Source: Bacteroidales bacterium
GTDB lineage: Bacteria; Bacteroidota; Bacteroidia; Bacteroidales; UBA1715
NCBI GenBank assembly: GCA_017618935.1
Contig: JAFZTG010000254.1
Coordinates: 1 to 18,350, forward strand
Direction of reading: 5' to 3'
Length of the DNA: 18,350 bases
A program made the position numbers and the translations under genes. The notes beneath the pieces are model-generated. The model searched no databases. It saw only the letters and a program-made list of their open reading frames with translations, and was not told the origin of the DNA. Positions 15,653-18,350 of the stretch are shown here, one piece after another (positions within the stretch are counted from its first letter, which is position 1; each line of letters opens with the position of its first letter).

Positions 15653-17815
15653 CTATTCCTCCTTTTCTTTCTCGTTCTCTTGTTCGTCGGTAATCAACAC
15701 ATAATCCAGCTGACGCTTGATTAAATCGGCACGGGCAATTTTTATGGTGACTCTGTCGCCCAATGTGAATTCGTTGCCAGTGTAACGTCCTCGCAGACAG
15801 TAATTTCGCTCGTCGAATGAATACATGTCGTCGCTCAAATCGCGGAGCGACACCATTCCTTCGCACAGATTGCCGTCCAATTCCACATAGAAGCCCCATT
15901 CGGTAATGCTTGTGATGGTTCCGTCGAAAATTTCGCCCACGTGGTCTTTCATCCATTCAACTTGCTTGTACTTGATTGAAGCCCGTTCGGCGTTTGCCGC
16001 CAACTGCTCGCGCGAAGACGAATGTTTGCAGTATTCTTCGAATTCTTCCTGCGAGGCGCTCGGTTTTTTCTTAAGATAACGATCGAGCAGACGGTGAACC
16101 ATCATATCGGGGTAACGGCGGATAGGCGAGGTGAAGTGACAGTAGAAATCGAACGCCAATCCGTAGTGACCAATGTTTTCGGTGGTGTAGATTGCCTTCG
16201 CCATAGAACGTACCGCCAACCCTGCAAAAATATCACATTCGGTTTTGCCTTTCAAGTCAGTAAGTAACTTATTAATTGATTTTGAGGTATTTATACCTCC
16301 CGAAGTGTTGATTTTATATCCGAATTTCTTCAAGAAATTAGAGAAATCACGCAATTTCATGTCGTCTGGTTTGTCGTGCACACGGTAGACGAATGTCGGT
16401 GCGGAAGAGCGTTTTCCCACGTATTCGGCCACTTTTTTGTTTGCAAGCAGCATAAATTCCTCAATGAGTTTGTTCGCGTCTTTTGATTCCTTGAAATATA
16501 CGCCAGTAGGTCTTCCGTTCTTGTCAAGTTTAAATTTCACTTCCTTGCGGTCGAACGAGATAGCACCTTTTTCGTAGCGTTTTGCACGTAGGATTTTCGC
16601 CAATGCGTCCATCGTGGTTATTTCTTTAACCAAATCGCCTTCGTGGGTTTCAATCACTTTTTGTGCTTCTTCGTACGAAAATCTTCTATTAGAGCGGATT
16701 ACTGTTCTTCCAAACCATTCTTTCAGCACGTTTGCATCTTTGTCGAGTGTGAAAACGGCCGAGAATGTGAGTTTGTCTTCGTTGGGACGGAGCGAGCAAA
16801 CGTTGTTCGACAGTTTTTCGGGCAACATAGGTACCACGCGGTCAACCAAATATACCGAAGTGGCGCGTTTCTGGGCTTCTTCTTCCAACTTTGTGCCAGG
16901 GCGGACATAATATGTAACGTCGGCAATATGCACACCGATTTGGTAGGTTTCATCCTCAAGAAATTCAATCGACAAGGCATCATCAAAATCCTTTGCGTCG
17001 GCAGGGTCGATGGTGAACGTGGTCACATCGCGGAAATCCCTTCGTTGACGGATTTCTTGTGCTGGAATTTCATCTGGTAGGGCATTTGCCTCGTCTTCAA
17101 GTTCCTTTGTGAAATGATATGGTAGGTCGAATTCTTCAAGAATGGCGTGCATTTCGGTTTCGTTGTTGCCAACGTCTCCCAAAACTTTTACAACTTTTCC
17201 GATAGGATTTTTTGCTTTTTTAGGCCATTCAACTATTTGAACCACAACTTTTTGTCCGTTTTTCGCATTCATTGCGTCATCGTTGGCCACGAAAATGTCG
17301 TAGGGGATGTAGCGTTTGTCAACAATCACGAAAGCATATTTTGAATTACGCTCGATTATGCCGACAAATTCCCGTCGTCCTTCTTCAACAATTTCAACCA
17401 CTTCGCCCTCCAAACGGGAACGTCGTCCGTGGTTGGCGAACAATGCGACTTTCACCAAATCGTTGTTCAGTGCGTGGTTTAAGTTAGGCGATGCAATAAA
17501 CACATCCTCTTCGAGTTGCGGACTTACGACGTATGCGGTTCCGTAGGGAGTCATGTCCACACGTCCGGTAACCGTACCGTTTTGATTTTTCAGTCGATAT
17601 TTCCCTTTCTGACATTCCTGCAATTCACCTTTTTCTTCAAGCAAATCAAGGTGTTTCTGTACCATAGGCAGGCCGTCCTTATTGTTCAAACCCAGTTGCG
17701 TTGCAACTTGTTTGCAGTTTAACGGACGTTTGGGAGATTTTCTAAAAACAGAAAGGATGTCGGATGATAATTCCGAAGCAGAGCCTTTTTTATATTGTTC
17801 GTTTTTTCGAGCCAT
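15653..17815 (-). CDS. rnr: Ribonuclease R
   Basis: Processive 3'-to-5' exoribonuclease of the RNB family that degrades structured RNA and supports RNA quality control. The 720-residue protein (start at ATG 17813-17815, MARKNEQYKK) has a winged-helix region (about 15-75), two cold-shock/OB domains (about 80-225), the RNB catalytic domain (about 255-590) and one C-terminal S1 domain (about 630-710). The catalytic acidic cluster is in TIDPADAKDFDDALS: D270, D276, D278 and D279 correspond to the E. coli motif. A short Glu/Lys tail replaces the long basic tail of E. coli RNase R. An in-frame ATG at 17824 and a TTG at 17827 also exist; I prefer 17815 because predicted transcription starts near 17831, leaving a normal leader. 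Divergent from the porin gene. Confidence 0.94.
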   Translation of the reverse strand: MARKNEQYKKGSASELSSDILSVFRKSPKRPLNCKQVATQLGLNNKDGLPMVQKHLDLLEEKGELQECQKGKYRLKNQNGTVTGRVDMTPYGTAYVVSPQLEEDVFIASPNLNHALNNDLVKVALFANHGRRSRLEGEVVEIVEEGRREFVGIIERNSKYAFVIVDKRYIPYDIFVANDDAMNAKNGQKVVVQIVEWPKKAKNPIGKVVKVLGDVGNNETEMHAILEEFDLPYHFTKELEDEANALPDEIPAQEIRQRRDFRDVTTFTIDPADAKDFDDALSIEFLEDETYQIGVHIADVTYYVRPGTKLEEEAQKRATSVYLVDRVVPMLPEKLSNNVCSLRPNEDKLTFSAVFTLDKDANVLKEWFGRTVIRSNRRFSYEEAQKVIETHEGDLVKEITTMDALAKILRAKRYEKGAISFDRKEVKFKLDKNGRPTGVYFKESKDANKLIEEFMLLANKKVAEYVGKRSSAPTFVYRVHDKPDDMKLRDFSNFLKKFGYKINTSGGINTSKSINKLLTDLKGKTECDIFAGLAVRSMAKAIYTTENIGHYGLAFDFYCHFTSPIRRYPDMMVHRLLDRYLKKKPSASQEEFEEYCKHSSSREQLAANAERASIKYKQVEWMKDHVGEIFDGTITSITEWGFYVELDGNLCEGMVSLRDLSDDMYSFDERNYCLRGRYTGNEFTLGDRVTIKIARADLIKRQLDYVLITDEQENEKEKEE

Positions 17816-17837
17816 AGTATTCATCAATTTAATTCCA

Positions 17838-17869
17838 CAATATTACAAAAATCGCAGGAATAACGGAAA
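17838..17869 (-). promoter_or_regulatory. Promoter for rnr
   Basis: Minus-strand TTTC (17866-17869), 20 bp, then TAATATTG (17838-17845). Each element has one mismatch to TTTG and TAnnTTTG but the spacing is ideal. Predicted start is near 17831, so the leader is about 16 bases to ATG 17815 or 7 to ATG 17824. Confidence 0.5.
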
Positions 17870-17902
17870 AAAGAGGGGGTGAATTTTTTAATACGTTTTT
17901 AC

Positions 17903-17919
17903 ACTTACTTTTTGTAAGT
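17903..17919. repeat. Short perfect dyad between rnr and the porin gene
   Basis: ACTTAC, five T residues, GTAAGT: a 6-bp inverted repeat in the divergent intergenic region, 34 bp beyond the rnr -33 box and 36 bp before the porin -33 box. It could bind a regulator or be incidental in A/T-rich DNA. No U tract follows that would make it a terminator for either strand. Confidence 0.35.
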
Positions 17920-17945
17920 CTTAAAACCGATTTTTGAAAAAATAA

Positions 17946-17964
17946 ACCTATTGATTTGGTAGGT
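17946..17964. promoter_or_regulatory. Putative operator 1 of the porin promoter
   Basis: Dyad ACCTA-N9-TAGGT, 19 bp, centred at 17955. It covers the TTTG -33 element (17955-17958), so a bound protein would block RNA polymerase. Its reverse complement matches operator 2 at 17 of 19 positions. The cognate regulator is not in the window and I do not recognise the site. Confidence 0.55.
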
Positions 17965-17987
17965 AAAAACTTTTTTATGTATGTTTG
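17955..17987 (+). promoter_or_regulatory. Promoter of the porin gene
   Basis: TTTG (17955-17958), 21 bp, then TATGTTTG (17980-17987): an exact match to both Bacteroidota promoter elements at accepted spacing. Predicted transcription start is near 17994, giving a 45-base leader before the ATG at 18039. Confidence 0.72.
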
Positions 17988-17997
17988 CCGATGAATA

Positions 17998-18016
17998 ACC
18001 TACCAAAACGATAGGT
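17998..18016. promoter_or_regulatory. Putative operator 2 of the porin promoter
   Basis: Second ACCTA-N9-TAGGT dyad, centred at 18007, lying at about +5 to +23 of the predicted transcript. Centre-to-centre distance to operator 1 is 52 bp, close to five helical turns. Both copies are followed by a TAAAAACTT-like stretch. In RNA the site could form a 6-bp hairpin (AACCTA/TAGGTT), an alternative to a protein operator. Confidence 0.55.
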
Positions 18017-18038
18017 TAAAAACTTAAAACAATATAAT

Positions 18039-18350
18039 ATGAAAAAGGTAAAGATTTTTGTTTCAGCATTATTGCTATCAGGAGTGGGGGCGTTTGCCCA
18101 ACCAGCGACAACAGATGCTCAAAGCACTGACGTTTCCGAACAAATTAAGAAACTTGTTACGCCATCAGGATTTTTGCAGGCGGGCTATACGTACACCGAT
18201 GCGAACACATCGACGTTTTTGCTTCGTCGTGCGAGAATTGTGTTGCAAGGCGACCTTTACAAAGGCAAAGCAGGCAAGTTTGACTACAAGTTGCAACTCG
18301 AAGTTACGGGTACTCCGAAAATTCTTGACCTGCAATTGCGTTATCGTCCA
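18039..18350 (+). CDS. Phosphate-selective-porin O/P-like outer-membrane protein, 5' part only
   Basis: First 104 codons of an exported beta-barrel protein; the rest lies beyond the window. ATG at 18039-18041 begins a Sec signal peptide (MKKVKIFVSALLLSGVGAFA, cleavage before Q21). A short Thr/Gln-rich spacer and a likely coiled EQIKKLVTP segment follow. The first barrel strands read SGFLQAGYTY, FLLRRARIVLQGDLY and DYKLQLEVTG-TPKILDLQLRY. That pattern (RRARI..GD, then a strand ending PKILDxxLxY) is what I recognise from OprO/OprP-like porins of Bacteroidota. Such porins form channels for anions or small solutes; the name does not prove phosphate specificity. The strong promoter and paired dyads upstream suggest tight control. 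Confidence 0.78.
   Translation, partial: MKKVKIFVSALLLSGVGAFAQPATTDAQSTDVSEQIKKLVTPSGFLQAGYTYTDANTSTFLLRRARIVLQGDLYKGKAGKFDYKLQLEVTGTPKILDLQLRYRP

Noticed and set aside
15558..15956. 132-codon minus-strand frame at the 3' end of rnr
   Set aside because: Arg/His-rich frame overlapping the S1 domain coding region in another frame; no homology recognised.
17946..18016. DtxR/MntR-type metal regulator boxes
   Set aside because: Those sites have TAGGT on the left and ACCTA on the right with short spacing; here the arms are reversed with N9.

Overview
The window looks like chromosomal DNA from a member of the Bacteroidota, most likely Bacteroidales. The evidence is a PorD/DUF4835 protein of type IX secretion, Bacteroidales-style LysS and alpha-glucan phosphorylase, and a GH2 lipoprotein of the kind common in gut Bacteroides relatives. 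Promoters fit the Bacteroidota pattern (TTTG near -33, TAnnTTTG near -7), the tRNA has no encoded CCA, and purine-rich ribosome binding sites were not apparent upstream of the starts examined. The content is mostly housekeeping. I see no phage, insertion sequence, CRISPR array, toxin-antitoxin or defence locus.

Layout. (1) 1-1764, plus strand: the 3' part of an alpha-glucan phosphorylase gene, ending in a strong hairpin terminator. (2) 1828-8057, minus strand: a compact four-gene unit, transcribed as RND/MMPL exporter, NAD-dependent sugar epimerase, lysS, gpsA. Gaps are 3, 16 and 4 bp. A good promoter precedes the exporter and a hairpin terminator follows gpsA; it converges on the glucan phosphorylase terminator. 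(3) 8088-10648, minus: porD-recN, 2 bp apart. (4) 10713-13595, minus: a lipoprotein GH2 beta-galactosidase-like enzyme with its own -7 element. (5) 13661-13803, minus: tRNA-Arg(ACG) with a -7 element and a terminator. (6) 13900-15550, minus: serine O-acetyltransferase followed by an overlapping UlaG-like metallo-beta-lactamase-fold hydrolase. (7) 15653-17815, minus: RNase R. (8) 18039 to the end, plus: the start of a phosphate-selective-porin-like outer-membrane protein, divergent from RNase R.

The genes serve separate needs: storage glucan breakdown, phospholipid precursor supply (GpsA), translation (LysS, tRNA-Arg), DNA repair (RecN), protein secretion (PorD), cysteine synthesis (SAT), RNA turnover (RNase R) and envelope transport (MMPL exporter, porin). 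The most interesting non-coding signal is a pair of 19-bp dyads, ACCTA-N9-TAGGT, placed 52 bp centre to centre. One overlaps the -33 box of the porin promoter and the other lies just after its predicted start. They look like twin operators for a regulator I cannot name. Several listed starts are corrected from promoter position, overlap or signal peptide (exporter, PorD, MBL hydrolase, RNase R).
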